64,000 nt of DNA from Pigmentiphaga sp. NML030171 (lineage in GTDB: Bacteria; Pseudomonadota; Gammaproteobacteria; Burkholderiales; Burkholderiaceae_B): positions 62,001-126,000 of the forward strand of contig NZ_NINX01000055.1 of NCBI RefSeq assembly GCF_002188635.1, given 5' to 3'. Below, piece by piece: positions 37,989 to 47,395 of the stretch. Under the pieces are notes generated by a model that was given only the letters and a program-made list of their open reading frames with translations, had not been told where the DNA came from and did no database searches. Numbering within the stretch: the first letter of the stretch is position 1; every line of letters begins with the position of its first letter. Made by a program: the position numbers and the translations under genes.

Positions 37989-39152
37989 ATGTTGTCTTGG
38001 GACGAAGAAGTATCCACCCCCTCCGCCACGCCGGCCCTGCAGCCGGCGGGCACCGCCGCGCCGCGCGAACACGCCGGCGCGTTCGACGAGGTCGCGCTGG
38101 CCGCGGGCGCTGCGGCGCCCGGCACCGCCTCCTCGCGTCGCGTCAACATCGCGGACAAGCGCATCATCAACGGCCAGACGGACGTCAACCAGCTGGTCCC
38201 GTTCAAGTACAAGTGGGCTTGGGAAAAATACCTGGCCACCTGCGCCAACCACTGGATGCCGCAGGAAATCAACATGTCGCGCGACATCGCGCTGTGGAAG
38301 AACCCCGAGGGCCTGACCGAGGACGAGCGCCGCATCATCAAGCGCAACCTGGGGTTCTTCGTCACGGCCGACTCGCTCGCCGCGAACAACATCGTGCTGG
38401 GCACGTATCGCCACATCACCGCCCCGGAGTGCCGGCAGTTCCTGCTGCGCCAGGCCTTCGAGGAAGCGATCCACACCCACGCCTACCAGTACATCGTCGA
38501 AAGCCTGGACCTGGACGAGTCGGAAATCTTCAATGCCTACAATGAAGTTCCGTCCATCCGCGCCAAGGACGAGTTCCTGATCCCCTTCATCGACGCCATC
38601 GCCGACCCGAACTTCAAGACGGGCACGCCGGAGGCCGACCAGACCCTGCTGAAGTCGCTGATCGTCTTCGCATGCCTGATGGAAGGCCTGTTCTTCTACG
38701 TCGGCTTCACCCAGATCCTGGCGCTGGGCCGGCAGAACAAGATGACCGGCGCGGCCGAGCAGTACATGTACATCCTGCGGGACGAGTCCATGCACTGCAA
38801 CTTCGGCATCGACCTCATCAACACGATCAAGCTCGAGAACCCGCATCTGTGGACGCCGGAATTCCGCGAGGAAATCCGCGGACTCTTCCGCAAGGCGGTC
38901 GAACTCGAATACGCTTACGCCGAAGACACCATGCCGCGCGGCGTGCTGGGCCTGAATGCGCCGATGTTCAAATCGTATCTGCGCTTCATCGCCAACCGCC
39001 GCTGCCAGCAGATCGGCATCGAACCGCTGTTCCCGCAGGAAGAGAACCCCTTCCCGTGGATGGCGGAAATGATCGACTTGAAGAAAGAACGCAATTTCTT
39101 TGAAACGCGTGTGATCGAGTACCAGACCGGCGGGGCGCTGAGCTGGGACTAG
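37989..39152 (+). CDS. nrdB: class Ia ribonucleoside-diphosphate reductase, beta subunit
   Basis: Small subunit (387 residues) that houses the diiron-tyrosyl radical. The iron-ligand motif EEAIH (Glu159/His162) is followed by the radical Tyr166 in HAYQYIVES, and the second ExxH is in [10 protein letters not shown]. The first ~50 residues are a low-complexity Ala/Pro-rich extension before [12 protein letters not shown]. It starts 26 bases after nrdA and is translated from the same transcript. Confidence 0.96.
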   Translation: MLSWDEEVSTPSATPALQPAGTAAPREHAGAFDEVALAAGAAAPGTASSRRVNIADKRIINGQTDVNQLVPFKYKWAWEKYLATCANHWMPQEINMSRDIALWKNPEGLTEDERRIIKRNLGFFVTADSLAANNIVLGTYRHITAPECRQFLLRQAFEEAIHTHAYQYIVESLDLDESEIFNAYNEVPSIRAKDEFLIPFIDAIADPNFKTGTPEADQTLLKSLIVFACLMEGLFFYVGFTQILALGRQNKMTGAAEQYMYILRDESMHCNFGIDLINTIKLENPHLWTPEFREEIRGLFRKAVELEYAYAEDTMPRGVLGLNAPMFKSYLRFIANRRCQQIGIEPLFPQEENPFPWMAEMIDLKKERNFFETRVIEYQTGGALSWD

Positions 39153-39172
39153 ACCACACGTAGACAGGATCA

Positions 39173-39188
39173 GGCGCCCTCGGGCGCC
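39173..39188 (+). terminator. GC hairpin after nrdB
   Basis: GGCGCCC and GGGCGCC form a tight stem 20 bases after the nrdB stop. No T tract follows, so terminator activity is uncertain. Confidence 0.35.
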
Positions 39189-39531
39189 CGGCAGGGCCCG
39201 GATGAGTTCAGACGCGGCGCATGGGGCAGGTCCCCTCGCCCAGCGCACCATCCGGCCCCTGCGCATGTTGCTTTGTCGAAGACGAAGCATCGGCGGCCGG
39301 GCAAACGGGGGTGTCATCCGGCAGGCGGGAAACCGCCTGCCAAGTCATTCGACATGGGTCGCACCAGTTGCGGGGTATGTCGAATGGCTGTGTGCAGCAT
39401 TCATTAGCGCAAACTGATTCCGCTGTTGAGGTTTCGTTCACCAGCAGGGCTTGCGCCGATGAATAGCCCGTGAGGATGGTCCGAGCGGGTTCGTGTTCTG
39501 GGTCCCTGAACGTCTCGTAAAGGAGCAGACC
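39189..39531. other. gene-free spacer between nrdB and the histone-like gene
   Basis: About 340 bases in which I see no convincing gene. Open frames exist on both strands (for example a Cys-containing one at 39208-39441 minus) but have no ribosome site and weak third-position GC. The 3' end carries AAAGGAGCAG, the ribosome site of the histone-like gene. The rest probably holds its promoter. Confidence 0.6.
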
Positions 39532-40053
39532 ATGGCGACAGCCAAGAAGGCCGCGAAGAAAGCGGTAGCCAAGAAAGCCCCGGCTAAGAAAGCCCCGGCC
39601 AAGAAGGCGGCAGTGAAGAAGGTTGCGGCCAAGAAGGCCCCGGCCAAGAAAGCCGCAGTGAAGAAGGTCGCGGCCAAGAAGGCCCCGGCCAAGAAAGCTG
39701 CAGTGAAGAAGGTCGCGGCCAAGAAGGCTCCGGCCAAGAAAGCCGCAGTGAAGAAGGTTGCGGCCAAGAAGGCTCCGGCCAAGAAAGCCGCAGTGAAGAA
39801 GGTCGCAGCCAAGAAGGCCCCGGCCAAGAAGGCTGCCGCCGCCAAGAAGCCCGCGGCGAAAAAGGCCCCGGCCAAGAAGGCTGCTGCTGCCAAGAAGCCT
39901 GCTGCGAAGAAGGCGCCGGCCAAGAAGGCTGCTCCCAAGAAGCCTGCAGCCAAAAAGCCTGCCCCTGCGCCGTCCACCGCGGCTGCGCCGGGCGCGAAAA
40001 CGGCGCTCAACCCTGCCGCTGCTTGGCCCTTCCCTACGGGCAGCCGCCCGTAA
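39532..40053 (+). CDS. histone H1-like DNA-binding protein (BpH1 type)
   Basis: A 173-residue, extremely basic Lys/Ala/Pro protein related to the C-terminal domain of eukaryotic H1. Residues 26-100 are five tandem copies of [15 protein letters not shown] and residues 101-132 two copies of [17 protein letters not shown] non-repetitive tail ends WPFPTGSRP. Such proteins bind DNA non-specifically and affect nucleoid structure. In Bordetella the homologue is known to vary in length through gain or loss of repeat units. AAAGGAG lies ten bases before the start. Confidence 0.93.
   Translation: MATAKKAAKKAVAKKAPAKKAPAKKAAVKKVAAKKAPAKKAAVKKVAAKKAPAKKAAVKKVAAKKAPAKKAAVKKVAAKKAPAKKAAVKKVAAKKAPAKKAAAAKKPAAKKAPAKKAAAAKKPAAKKAPAKKAAPKKPAAKKPAPAPSTAAAPGAKTALNPAAAWPFPTGSRP
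39607..39927 (+). repeat. in-frame tandem repeats inside the histone-like gene
   Basis: Five 45-bp units (39607-39831) differ only at a few third positions, then two 48-bp units (39832-39927). All units are multiples of three, so slippage changes protein length without breaking the frame. It is not a CRISPR array, as there are no spacers. Confidence 0.95.
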
Positions 40054-40084
40054 GCCCTAATCGGAGCGCCTTGCGCTCTGATTC

Positions 40085-40121
40085 AAACCCCGCCAAGGTG
40101 CGAGCTTTGGCGGGGTTTTTT
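40085..40121 (+). terminator. Rho-independent terminator of the histone-like gene
   Basis: CCCCGCCAAGG pairs with CTTTGGCGGGG (one G-T pair) around TGCGAG and is followed by six T residues; three A residues sit on the 5' side. It starts 32 bases after the stop codon. Confidence 0.93.
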
Positions 40122-40125
40122 GTGG

Positions 40126-40327
40126 CCCCCCCCTACGCGCTTCGCGCGCCCCCCAGGGGGCGATGCGGGTGGACCGGCGGAGCCGGATCCACCGCATCCT
40201 GGGTCTGCGTAGGATATCTCGGTGCGAAGCACCGCTTGCTTGCCTTGATCCAGGGCACCGCGGATCCGGCTTTGCCGGTCCGCCAGTGCCGCCCCCTGGG
40301 GGGCGCGCGTCAGCGCGTAGGGGGGGG
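40126..40327. repeat. palindromic intergenic repeat, copy B (complete)
   Basis: A 202-bp element with imperfect inverted ends of about 36 bases: left C8-TACGCGCTTCGCGCGC, right (read inward) CCCCCCCTACGCGCTGAC. Inside are two hairpins, GGACCGGC/GCCGG with CCACCGCATC and GGATCCGGC/GCCGGTCC. The two halves match 20883-20956 and 21130-21287. No reading frame or transposase is inside. The right end stops one base before the -10 box of yggT. Confidence 0.88.
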
Positions 40328-40328
40328 T

Positions 40329-40334
40329 TATAAT
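40329..40334 (+). promoter_or_regulatory. -10 box of yggT at the repeat edge
   Basis: A perfect TATAAT follows directly on the G7 end of repeat copy B, 47 bases before the yggT start. Any -35 would lie inside the repeat; CAGCGC is at that distance, which is not a good match. Confidence 0.55.
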
Positions 40335-40381
40335 CTTTTGCTTACAACCTGCTGAACAGCAGTACGGTGCCCGGAGTCCTC

Positions 40382-40939
40382 ATGGTTGGCGATATCGCCC
40401 GGTTTTTGCTCAACGTCGTTTTCACCCTTTACGGGGCCGTGCTGTTGCTGCGCTTGTGGCTGCAGTTCGTGCGGATGCCGCCGTACAACCCCATTTCGCG
40501 GACCGTGTTCCAGGTCACGGACTGGATCGTGATCCCGCTGCGGCGGGTGCTGGGGGGGCGGGGTGGCGTGGATTGGGCCTGCCTGGTGGCGGCCTGGCTG
40601 ACGGCGCTGGTCTATCTGGCGGCCATCATCCTGGTTGCGGGGGGCAATCCGCTTTCCATGCTGCCCGAGGGGCTGTGGATCGCGCTGATGCTGATGCTCA
40701 AGTGGTCCATCAATCTGGTGATGTGGGTCACGCTGCTGATGGTGATCCTGTCGTGGGTCAACCCCGGCGCGCCGGCCATGCCGGTCCTTCACGCGTTGAC
40801 GGCCCCGCTGCTGGATCCGATCCGGCGCGTGCTGCCTTCGCTGGGTAGCCTGGATCTGTCGCCGCTGGTCCTGTTCCTGCTGACGCAGATCGCGCTGATG
40901 GTGCTGTCCCGCATCGGCCTGCCCATCTTCGGGCTGTAA
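40382..40939 (+). CDS. YggT-family membrane protein
   Basis: A 185-residue inner-membrane protein with four to six hydrophobic helices in two YggT repeats. The family motifs are LWLQFVRMPPYNPISRTVFQVTDW followed by IPLRR in the first half and LSWVNPGAPAMPVL with DPIRRVLP in the second. The family is linked to osmotic tolerance and cell-envelope or division contexts; no biochemical activity is known. ATG 40382 has GGAG in front. Confidence 0.9.
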   Translation: MVGDIARFLLNVVFTLYGAVLLLRLWLQFVRMPPYNPISRTVFQVTDWIVIPLRRVLGGRGGVDWACLVAAWLTALVYLAAIILVAGGNPLSMLPEGLWIALMLMLKWSINLVMWVTLLMVILSWVNPGAPAMPVLHALTAPLLDPIRRVLPSLGSLDLSPLVLFLLTQIALMVLSRIGLPIFGL

Positions 40940-40975
40940 GGCCACGCGGGCCCAGGGCCCGCCCCGGTATCGATG

Positions 40976-41000
40976 CGGCGCCGCCGGGCAAGCGGCGCCG
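40976..41000. terminator. GC hairpin between convergent yggT and lipoprotein gene
   Basis: A nine-pair perfect stem CGGCGCCGC/GCGGCGCCG with a seven-base loop lies between two genes that end toward each other. No T tract is visible on either side. It may act in both directions with Rho. Confidence 0.45.
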
Positions 41001-41011
41001 GCCTCGTTGCC

Positions 41012-41512
41012 TTACAGGTGCGTGACGCGGGTGGCGCCGGTGCCGCTCAACACGCGCACACGGTCCCCGACATAGAACATCTCGTCGGCTTCCTGCACGA
41101 TGGAGCGCAACTCCCCGTTCTGGAAGCGGACGGTGATTTCCAGGCCTTCGCGCTTGGACATCCCGCCTTCCACGGCCTGCCCGGCGATGCCGCCGGCGAT
41201 CGCGCCCAGCACCGAGGTGATGATCTGGCCACGGCCCCCGCCTATGCTGCTGCCCGCCACGCCGCCGACGATCGCGCCGCCGGCCGTGCCCACGCCGGTC
41301 TGGCCGCGGTCGATCGTGACGCGTCGCACCGACTCCACCGTCCCCATGCGCACCACCTGCTCGCGCTGAGCCTGGTTGCGGTCATAGACCGACGCCGAGT
41401 TGCTGCCCGTCGCGCATCCGGCCAAAAGCGCCAGCGCCGACAGCGCGGCAGCCACCGCCAGGGCGCGCCCGCGCCCGGCAGCCAGGGAAAGAGACGAATT
41501 GCTTGGGTTCAT
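41012..41512 (-). CDS. glycine-zipper 2TM outer-membrane lipoprotein (SlyB/Pcp-like)
   Basis: A 166-residue predicted lipoprotein: signal peptide with lipobox LLAGC (Cys33). Next comes a glycine zipper segment (VGTAGGAIVGGVAGSSIGGG, about 73-92, then AIAGGIAGQAVEGG). The C-terminal beta domain has RFQNGELRSIVQEAD. Members stabilise the outer membrane and are often stress-induced. A TATAAA-like -10 lies in the 165-base spacer upstream. Confidence 0.88.
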   Translation of the reverse strand: MNPSNSSLSLAAGRGRALAVAAALSALALLAGCATGSNSASVYDRNQAQREQVVRMGTVESVRRVTIDRGQTGVGTAGGAIVGGVAGSSIGGGRGQIITSVLGAIAGGIAGQAVEGGMSKREGLEITVRFQNGELRSIVQEADEMFYVGDRVRVLSGTGATRVTHL

Positions 41513-41677
41513 AGAGCCATCCTGATGGAAAAGCGGAGAAACGCCGCAGCGCCCTCTTCTTGGTATGAAACAAAGATCTTGGACTGGATTTATACCCTGT
41601 CGGTTCGCCCACCGGCCCTTGGGCGCCCGCCCCCGACCGGCCCAGGTTGTTTCAAACCATGACCACGGCGAATCGCA

Positions 41678-42634
41678 TCAGCCTTGCGGCAGCGAAAGCC
41701 CGTAGCTGCGTTCCAGGCGCGACGAAATCTCCTCGCGGCTGATCTGGTGGTTCTGCGGGCCCCGGCAGGCGATCTTGATGGCGCCCATCAGGCTGGCCAG
41801 CTTGCAGCAGTCTTCCCAGCGCCATCCCACGGTCAGGCCGTACAGCAGCCCGGCGCGATAGGCATCCCCGCAACCGGTGGGGTCCACCACGGCCTCGGCC
41901 TTGACGGGATCGATGTGGATCTCCTGGCCGCCGGTCAGCAGCGTCGAGCCTTTCTCGCCCCGGGTCACGATGGCCGCCTGCAGGCCCGCGGCGATGTCCG
42001 CCATGCTGCGGCCCGTGCGCTGCTCGACCACATGGGCCTCGTAATCGTTGACGGTCAGCACCTGCGCCAGCGCCAGCATTTCCTCCAGGTCCTCGCCGTT
42101 GAACAGCGGCATGGCCTGCCCCAGGTCGAAGATGAAGGGGATGCCTTGCGCGTGCAGCCGCCGCGCATGGGCGAACATGCCGTCCTTCGCGTCGGGCGCG
42201 ACGATGCCCCAGACGCCGGGCGCGCCGGTCAGGTCGTTGGTGGCCGCCGCCGACATGGCCCCGGGGTGGAATGCGGTGATCTGGTTGTCCGCCAGGTCGG
42301 TCGTGATGAAGCACTGCGCCGTGAAGGTGCCGGGTACGACCTTGACCCAGTCGACGTTGGTGCCTTGCTCGCGCATGCGGCGCAGGTAGTCGCCCGCGTC
42401 CTCGCCCACCGTGGCCACGGGCACGGGCGTGCCGCCCAGCAGCCGCATGTTGTAAGCGATGTTGCCGGCGCAGCCGCCGTACTCCTTGCGCATGGACGGC
42501 ACGAGAAAGGACACGCTGAGCGCGTGCACCTGCTCCGGCAGGATGTGCTCCTGGAACTTGCCTTCGAACACCATGATCGTATCGAACGCAACGGAGCCGC
42601 AGATGATGACGGGAGCGGTTTCGGGATGGGCCAT
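41678..42634 (-). CDS. PfkB-family carbohydrate/nucleoside kinase
   Basis: A 318-residue ribokinase-fold kinase. It opens ICGSVAFDTIMVF, has the PfkB signature 1 region KEYGGCAGNIAYNM, and signature 2 as DPTGCGDAYRAGL, where the usual GAGD anion hole is GCGD with the catalytic Asp retained. Sequence character is nearest to the adenosine-kinase-like group, so adenosine or another nucleoside/sugar could be the substrate. It follows the zinc-ribbon gene by five bases in the acc-prm operon. Confidence 0.85.
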   Translation of the reverse strand: MAHPETAPVIICGSVAFDTIMVFEGKFQEHILPEQVHALSVSFLVPSMRKEYGGCAGNIAYNMRLLGGTPVPVATVGEDAGDYLRRMREQGTNVDWVKVVPGTFTAQCFITTDLADNQITAFHPGAMSAAATNDLTGAPGVWGIVAPDAKDGMFAHARRLHAQGIPFIFDLGQAMPLFNGEDLEEMLALAQVLTVNDYEAHVVEQRTGRSMADIAAGLQAAIVTRGEKGSTLLTGGQEIHIDPVKAEAVVDPTGCGDAYRAGLLYGLTVGWRWEDCCKLASLMGAIKIACRGPQNHQISREEISSRLERSYGLSLPQG

Positions 42635-42639
42635 GGCGG

Positions 42640-43899
42640 TCACGGATAGAAGATGGCGACGCGGTAGCCGGTGGCATGGGCGTCGATGGTTTCGATGGGA
42701 ATCCGCAGGACCCGCTCCTGGAGCGGTCCCAGCGGCTGGGCGAAATCCCGGGGCGACAGATAGACCGAGGGCAGCAGCACGCGGCGGGCGGCCACCGCGT
42801 CGGACAGGTCCATCAGCGACAGTTCGATGGCGGGCCAGGACTGCGGAAAGGTGGCGCGGTTGCGCAACACCATCCGCAGCGCCAGCTGGCGCGTCGGCAG
42901 CACGATGCCGGCGGACTCGCCCGGCACCGGCTCGGCCTCGTCGGCGATGGGGGGCGCAAATCCCGGCGACTCGGGCGACCAGGGCTCGACGGACGAGGAC
43001 TCGATGACCAGCAGTTCGGGCGCGCGGGGATAGCCGACCGTGCACTGCCACCGCTGGCACAGCCGCTCCATGGCGGGACGGAGCATGGGCACGCGGGTCG
43101 CGATCTCGGCACGGAAGATCCAGGCCGCCTGGGCCAGCAGGACCAGTAGCGCGATCAGCGCGGCCAGGCCCCACAGCCACTGGGCACGCCGCCGGCGTTG
43201 CCGGGCCTCTTCGTCCAGGAAATCGGGCGCCTCGTCGCCGCGGGACTCCCGTTCGCGTGGGCGGGATTCGCCCACGATGGGAGCGTGTGCGTCTTCGGCG
43301 GAGCCAAGGGCAGGCGTCGTCGGCACGGCGACGGCGGGTCCGGCCTCCGCATCCGGCGGCTGGACTGGCGCACCGTCGGATGCCGTGGCCGGCGCGGCGC
43401 GGCGGGATCGCAGCACCGAAGGCAGGGCGCCATCGGCCGCCTCGTCCGTCAAGGCCGGCTTCGGCGAAGCGCCCGCGACCGGGAAGGACTCGGCGCCCGG
43501 CGTTGCCTCGCGGTCCGGCACGCCGGCTTCGCCGGCGGCAACGGCCAGCGGCGAAGAGAACGAGGGCGTGGGTTCGGGCGTAGGCGCCTGGCTGCCATCG
43601 TCTTGCATGGAAGCGACCAGGCCTTCTCCGCGCCGGCGCAGCACGTGCGGCTCGACCGGCGACTCGGGCGGGGAAGCCGGCGCCTCGGGCGAAGAGATTG
43701 GCGCCTCGGGCGGAAAGGCCGGTCCGGCGGCCACCGGGCGCGGCGCGCCGCCGGCCGGGTCCAGCTCGATCAGGCTCTGGCTGCTATCGAAGACTTCGTT
43801 GCAGACCCCGCACCGCACCCAGCCGCCACGCAGCTTGATCTGGTCCGGGGCCACCCGGAACGCCGTGGCGCACTGGGGGCAGCGAGTGGCGAGCGTCAT
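42640..43899 (-). CDS. zinc-ribbon (MJ0042-type) and DUF3426 membrane protein
   Basis: A 419-residue protein in three parts. An N-terminal zinc ribbon (Cys7/Cys10 and Cys30/Cys33) comes first, then a ~190-residue Pro/Ala/Glu-rich disordered linker. A single membrane helix near residue 245 (LWGLAALIALLVLLAQAAWIF region) leads to a C-terminal DUF3426 beta domain, probably periplasmic. The function is unknown. It follows prmA by 12 bases, a conserved neighbourhood in betaproteobacteria. Confidence 0.85.
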   Translation of the reverse strand: MTLATRCPQCATAFRVAPDQIKLRGGWVRCGVCNEVFDSSQSLIELDPAGGAPRPVAAGPAFPPEAPISSPEAPASPPESPVEPHVLRRRGEGLVASMQDDGSQAPTPEPTPSFSSPLAVAAGEAGVPDREATPGAESFPVAGASPKPALTDEAADGALPSVLRSRRAAPATASDGAPVQPPDAEAGPAVAVPTTPALGSAEDAHAPIVGESRPRERESRGDEAPDFLDEEARQRRRRAQWLWGLAALIALLVLLAQAAWIFRAEIATRVPMLRPAMERLCQRWQCTVGYPRAPELLVIESSSVEPWSPESPGFAPPIADEAEPVPGESAGIVLPTRQLALRMVLRNRATFPQSWPAIELSLMDLSDAVAARRVLLPSVYLSPRDFAQPLGPLQERVLRIPIETIDAHATGYRVAIFYP

Positions 43900-43911
43900 G
43901 CCGGGCGTCCG

Positions 43912-44805
43912 TCAGGCGGGACGCTGCCCGTGCAGGCAGACCCAACCGTCCAGCGCGCGCCAGACCTTCATCTCGATCCATGGCGCATACGCCCGCGCGA
44001 CTTCGTCGGCCTGCCGCTCGAGCACGCCCGACAGGATCAGGTCGCCGCCCGGCAACACGCGATCGCACAACATGGGCGCCAGCACCTTGAGCGGATTGGA
44101 CAGGATGTTGGCCACCACGACGTCGGCGCGCCAGCCCTGGCGCACATCGGGCAGCCCGGTCAGCACCTCGACCCCGTTGGCCTGCGCATTGGCCTGGGCG
44201 GACTGGACCGCCTGCGGGTCGATGTCGATGCCCACGGTTTCGCCGGCGCCGAGCTTGCGCGCGGCGATCGCCAGGATGCCCGAACCGCAGCCGTAGTCCA
44301 GCACGCTGCGGCCAGCCCGCAGATTGGCGGCCAGCCAGGCCAGGCACAGATGCGTGGTGGGATGGCTGCCGGTGCCGAAGGCCAGGCCCGGATCGAGGCG
44401 GATGGAGATGGTGCCCGGGCGGTCCGGCACCTCGTGCCAGGTCGGCACGATCCAGATGCGGGCATCGACCTCGATGGGCTCGAACTGCGACTGGGTCAGG
44501 CGGACCCAGTCGGCATCCGGCACCTCGCGCAATTGCCAGGCAGGGGTGTCGTCGATGCCGCAGGCCGCGCAGGCAAGGGCCAGCAACTGGGCCGGATCCT
44601 CGCCGTCGGGCAGCAGCGCCACGACGCGATTGCGCGACCAGGCCTGGGTTTCCGGCTCGAGGCCGGGCTCACCGAACAAGGGCCGTTCGGCCTCGGTGCC
44701 GAAATCGGCATCCTCGACCGACACCGACAACACGCCCGCTTCCAGCAGCGCGTCGGACAGCGGCTCGGCCAATTGCTCGGGGCAGTCGAACACCAGTTCG
44801 CGCAT
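43912..44805 (-). CDS. prmA: ribosomal protein L11 methyltransferase
   Basis: A 297-residue SAM-dependent enzyme that trimethylates L11. The N-terminal ~100 residues form the L11-recognition domain. The Rossmann-like domain has the SAM motif [15 protein letters not shown] and the NPPY-type motif as [10 protein letters not shown]. It begins 15 bases after accC and is followed by the zinc-ribbon gene. Confidence 0.95.
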   Translation of the reverse strand: MRELVFDCPEQLAEPLSDALLEAGVLSVSVEDADFGTEAERPLFGEPGLEPETQAWSRNRVVALLPDGEDPAQLLALACAACGIDDTPAWQLREVPDADWVRLTQSQFEPIEVDARIWIVPTWHEVPDRPGTISIRLDPGLAFGTGSHPTTHLCLAWLAANLRAGRSVLDYGCGSGILAIAARKLGAGETVGIDIDPQAVQSAQANAQANGVEVLTGLPDVRQGWRADVVVANILSNPLKVLAPMLCDRVLPGGDLILSGVLERQADEVARAYAPWIEMKVWRALDGWVCLHGQRPA

Positions 44806-44820
44806 ACGGACTCGCTACCT

Positions 44821-46170
44821 TCAGTCCGGACGCTGGGACAGGCGATGCTCCAGATAATGGATGTTGGTTCCGCCTTCGATGAAGCGGGCATCCTGGAGCA
44901 GTTCGCGATGCAGCGCGATGTTGGTCGAAATGCCGTCGACCGCCATTTCCGACAGGGCGATGCGCATGCGCGCCAGCGCCTGGTCGCGCGTATCGCCATA
45001 GGCAATGACCTTGGCGATCATGGAGTCGTAGTTGGGCGGCACGAAATAGCCGTTGTAGACGTGCGAATCGACGCGGATGCCGGGGCCTCCGGGCACGTGC
45101 CAATTGGTGATGCGGCCCGGGCTGGGAGTGAAGCGGAACGGATCCTCGGCATTGATCCGGCATTCGATGGCATGGCCGCGGAACACGATGTCGCGCTGGC
45201 GCAGCCGCAGCTTCTCGCCGGCGGCGATGCGGATCTGCTCCTGCACCAGGTCCACGCCCGTGATCGCCTCGGTGACCGGGTGCTCGACCTGGATGCGGGT
45301 GTTCATTTCGATGAAATAGAACTCGCCGTTCTCGTACAGGAACTCGAACGTGCCCGCGCCGCGATAGCCGATCTTGCGGCAGGCGTCGGCGCAGCGGTCG
45401 CCGATGCGGTCGATCAGCCGGCGCGGAATGTGAGGCGCCGGCGCTTCCTCGATGATCTTCTGGTGGCGGCGCTGCATCGAGCAGTCCCGCTCGCCCAGCC
45501 AGATCGCGCCGCGCTGGCCGTCCGCCAGGACCTGGATCTCGACGTGGCGGGGGTTCTCGAGGAACTTCTCCATGTACACGTCGGGATTGTTGAACGCCGC
45601 CGCGGCCTCGGACCGCGTCATGGTCACGGCGTTGAGCAGCGCGGCCTCGGTATGGACCACGCGCATGCCGCGTCCGCCACCGCCGCCGGCGGCCTTGATG
45701 ATGACCGGATAGCCGACCTTGCGGGCGATCTGGATGATTTCCTTCGGATCCTCGGGCAGCGCGCCGTCGGAACCGGGCACGACGGGGACGCCGGCCGCGA
45801 TCATGGCCTGCTTGGCGCTGACCTTGTCGCCCATCATGCGGATGGACTCGGGCTTGGGGCCGATGAACACGAAACCGCTCTTCTCGACCCGCTCGGCGAA
45901 ATCGGCATTCTCGGACAGGAAGCCATAGCCGGGATGGATGGCTTCGGCGTCGGTGACCTCGGCCGCCGAGATGATGGCCGGCATGTTCAGGTAGCTCTCG
46001 CGCGACGGCGCGGGCCCGATGCAGACCGACTCGTCGGCCAGCTTGACGTACTTCGCCTCGCGGTCGGCCTCGGAGTGCACGACCACGCTCTTGATCCCCA
46101 GCTCGCGGCAGGCGCGCTGGATGCGCAGGGCGATTTCCCCGCGATTCGCGATCAGGATCTTTTCAAACAT
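44821..46170 (-). CDS. accC: acetyl-CoA carboxylase, biotin carboxylase subunit
   Basis: A 449-residue ATP-grasp enzyme that carboxylates biotin on AccB, the first step of fatty-acid synthesis. It opens [20 protein letters not shown] and has the glycine-rich ATP loop [13 protein letters not shown] and the catalytic [14 protein letters not shown]. It lies 168 bases downstream of accB, a longer gap than usual, with no gene in between. Confidence 0.97.
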   Translation of the reverse strand: MFEKILIANRGEIALRIQRACRELGIKSVVVHSEADREAKYVKLADESVCIGPAPSRESYLNMPAIISAAEVTDAEAIHPGYGFLSENADFAERVEKSGFVFIGPKPESIRMMGDKVSAKQAMIAAGVPVVPGSDGALPEDPKEIIQIARKVGYPVIIKAAGGGGGRGMRVVHTEAALLNAVTMTRSEAAAAFNNPDVYMEKFLENPRHVEIQVLADGQRGAIWLGERDCSMQRRHQKIIEEAPAPHIPRRLIDRIGDRCADACRKIGYRGAGTFEFLYENGEFYFIEMNTRIQVEHPVTEAITGVDLVQEQIRIAAGEKLRLRQRDIVFRGHAIECRINAEDPFRFTPSPGRITNWHVPGGPGIRVDSHVYNGYFVPPNYDSMIAKVIAYGDTRDQALARMRIALSEMAVDGISTNIALHRELLQDARFIEGGTNIHYLEHRLSQRPD

Positions 46171-46338
46171 GAACGAATGTCCTGAAAAAGTCGGACGGCT
46201 GGTCGGGGCGGCTTCCTCCGGCGGCGTCGCGGCGGACGATGCCTTGCCGGGACTGGCGCGCCGGTCCCGGCGCCCGACTGATAACACGGTGTGAAGCGCA
46301 TCAACGGGCAGGGTGTCGATGCGCATGGTGTCGACCGG

Positions 46339-46800
46339 TCAGCCGATCACGAACAGGGGTTGGCCGTATTCGACCGGCTGGCCGTTCTCGACCAGGATTT
46401 CCTTGATGGTACCGGCCTTGTCGGCCTCGATCTCGTTGAGCAGCTTCATGGCCTCGATGATGCACAGCGGGTCGCCTTCCTTGACCGCCTGGCCGACGTC
46501 GACGAATGCCGCGGCGCCGGGATTGGGCGCGCGATAGAAGGTGCCGACCATGGGCGACTTGACGACGTGGCCTTGGGCCACGACGGGCGCCGGGGCGGGC
46601 GCGGCTTCGGCTGCCGGGGCCGGCGCGGGGGCGGCCTGCGGCATGACCTGGTAGGCCTGGACCGCGGGCGCGGCGGCGAGCTGGCCGCCTTGCGCGAACT
46701 TGACGATGCGCACCTTGCCTTCGCCTTCGGTGATCTCCAGCTCGGCGATGCCGGATTCGGCAACCAGGTCGATCAAGGTTTTCAGTTTTCTAAGATCCAT
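46339..46800 (-). CDS. accB: acetyl-CoA carboxylase, biotin carboxyl carrier protein
   Basis: A 153-residue carrier with an N-terminal dimerisation region ([18 protein letters not shown]), an Ala/Pro-rich linker and a C-terminal biotinyl domain. The biotinylated Lys119 lies in the canonical EAMKL. ATG 46800 is chosen because it gives the family's MDLRKLK start. aroQ is 22 bases upstream, so aroQ-accB-accC probably form one transcript. Confidence 0.97.
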   Translation of the reverse strand: MDLRKLKTLIDLVAESGIAELEITEGEGKVRIVKFAQGGQLAAAPAVQAYQVMPQAAPAPAPAAEAAPAPAPVVAQGHVVKSPMVGTFYRAPNPGAAAFVDVGQAVKEGDPLCIIEAMKLLNEIEADKAGTIKEILVENGQPVEYGQPLFVIG

Positions 46801-46822
46801 GGGGCTTCCCCAGTAATTTTCT

Positions 46823-47257
46823 TCAATGCGACAGCGCGTAGCGCACGGCCGCTTCATAGCCATCGGCGCCCAGCCCGGCGATCACGCCAACGGCCAGGTC
46901 GGAGAAATACGAACGGTGCCTGAAGGCTTCCCGCTTGTGCACGTTCGACAAATGGACTTCGATGAACGGCACCGCCACCGCCGCGAGCGCATCCCTGACC
47001 GCCACGCTGGTGTGCGTGTAGGCCGCCGGATTGATCACGATGAAATCGACGCCTTCGCCCGCGGCCGCCTGGATGCGGTCGACCAGCGCACCTTCATGGT
47101 TGCTCTGGAACGAGGCGAGCGACGCGCCGTGCTGCTGCGCCAGGGCCTGCAGCCGTGCATCGATGTCGGCCAGTGTCGTCGCACCATAGATACCGGGCTC
47201 GCGCGTGCCGAGCAGATTCAGATTCGGGCCGTGCAGAACCAGGATGCGATGGGCCAT
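46823..47257 (-). CDS. aroQ: type II 3-dehydroquinate dehydratase
   Basis: A 144-residue dodecameric enzyme of the shikimate pathway. The N-terminal [19 protein letters not shown] holds the catalytic Arg19 and Tyr24. Later [14 protein letters not shown] and [17 protein letters not shown] carry the remaining active-site residues. The aroQ-accB-accC order is common in proteobacteria. The 138-base AT-richer spacer upstream probably holds its promoter. Confidence 0.96.
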   Translation of the reverse strand: MAHRILVLHGPNLNLLGTREPGIYGATTLADIDARLQALAQQHGASLASFQSNHEGALVDRIQAAAGEGVDFIVINPAAYTHTSVAVRDALAAVAVPFIEVHLSNVHKREAFRHRSYFSDLAVGVIAGLGADGYEAAVRYALSH

Positions 47258-47351
47258 ATGCCTGCGATGCGATACGGAAGGGCGCGATTTTTACGCAAAA
47301 CACGCCATATTGTCTATCAATTGTAACGAATTCGACGATTCTGCCATGTCG

Positions 47352-47380
47352 GGACCATCCCACCCCCCGGGGATGTCCCG
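47352..47380 (-). terminator. hairpin after the TlpA-like gene
   Basis: GGGACCATCCC and GGGGATGTCCC pair with a bulge around a C-rich loop, 16 bases after the stop of the TlpA-like gene. No clear T tract follows on the minus strand. Confidence 0.4.
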
Positions 47381-47395
47381 GGTGTAGGGACGCCT

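Noticed and set aside
39208-39441. 77-codon minus-strand frame with several cysteines between nrdB and the histone-like gene
   Set aside because: GTG start without a ribosome site, third positions not GC-rich, and an equally open frame on the other strand; no family recognised.
39607-39927. Regularly spaced 45-bp repeats, considered as a CRISPR array
   Set aside because: The units are contiguous, coding and without spacers; they encode Lys/Ala/Pro repeats in frame.
43198-46185. 995-codon plus-strand frame opposite accC, prmA and the zinc-ribbon gene
   Set aside because: It spans three recognisable genes on the other strand and has no domain of its own.
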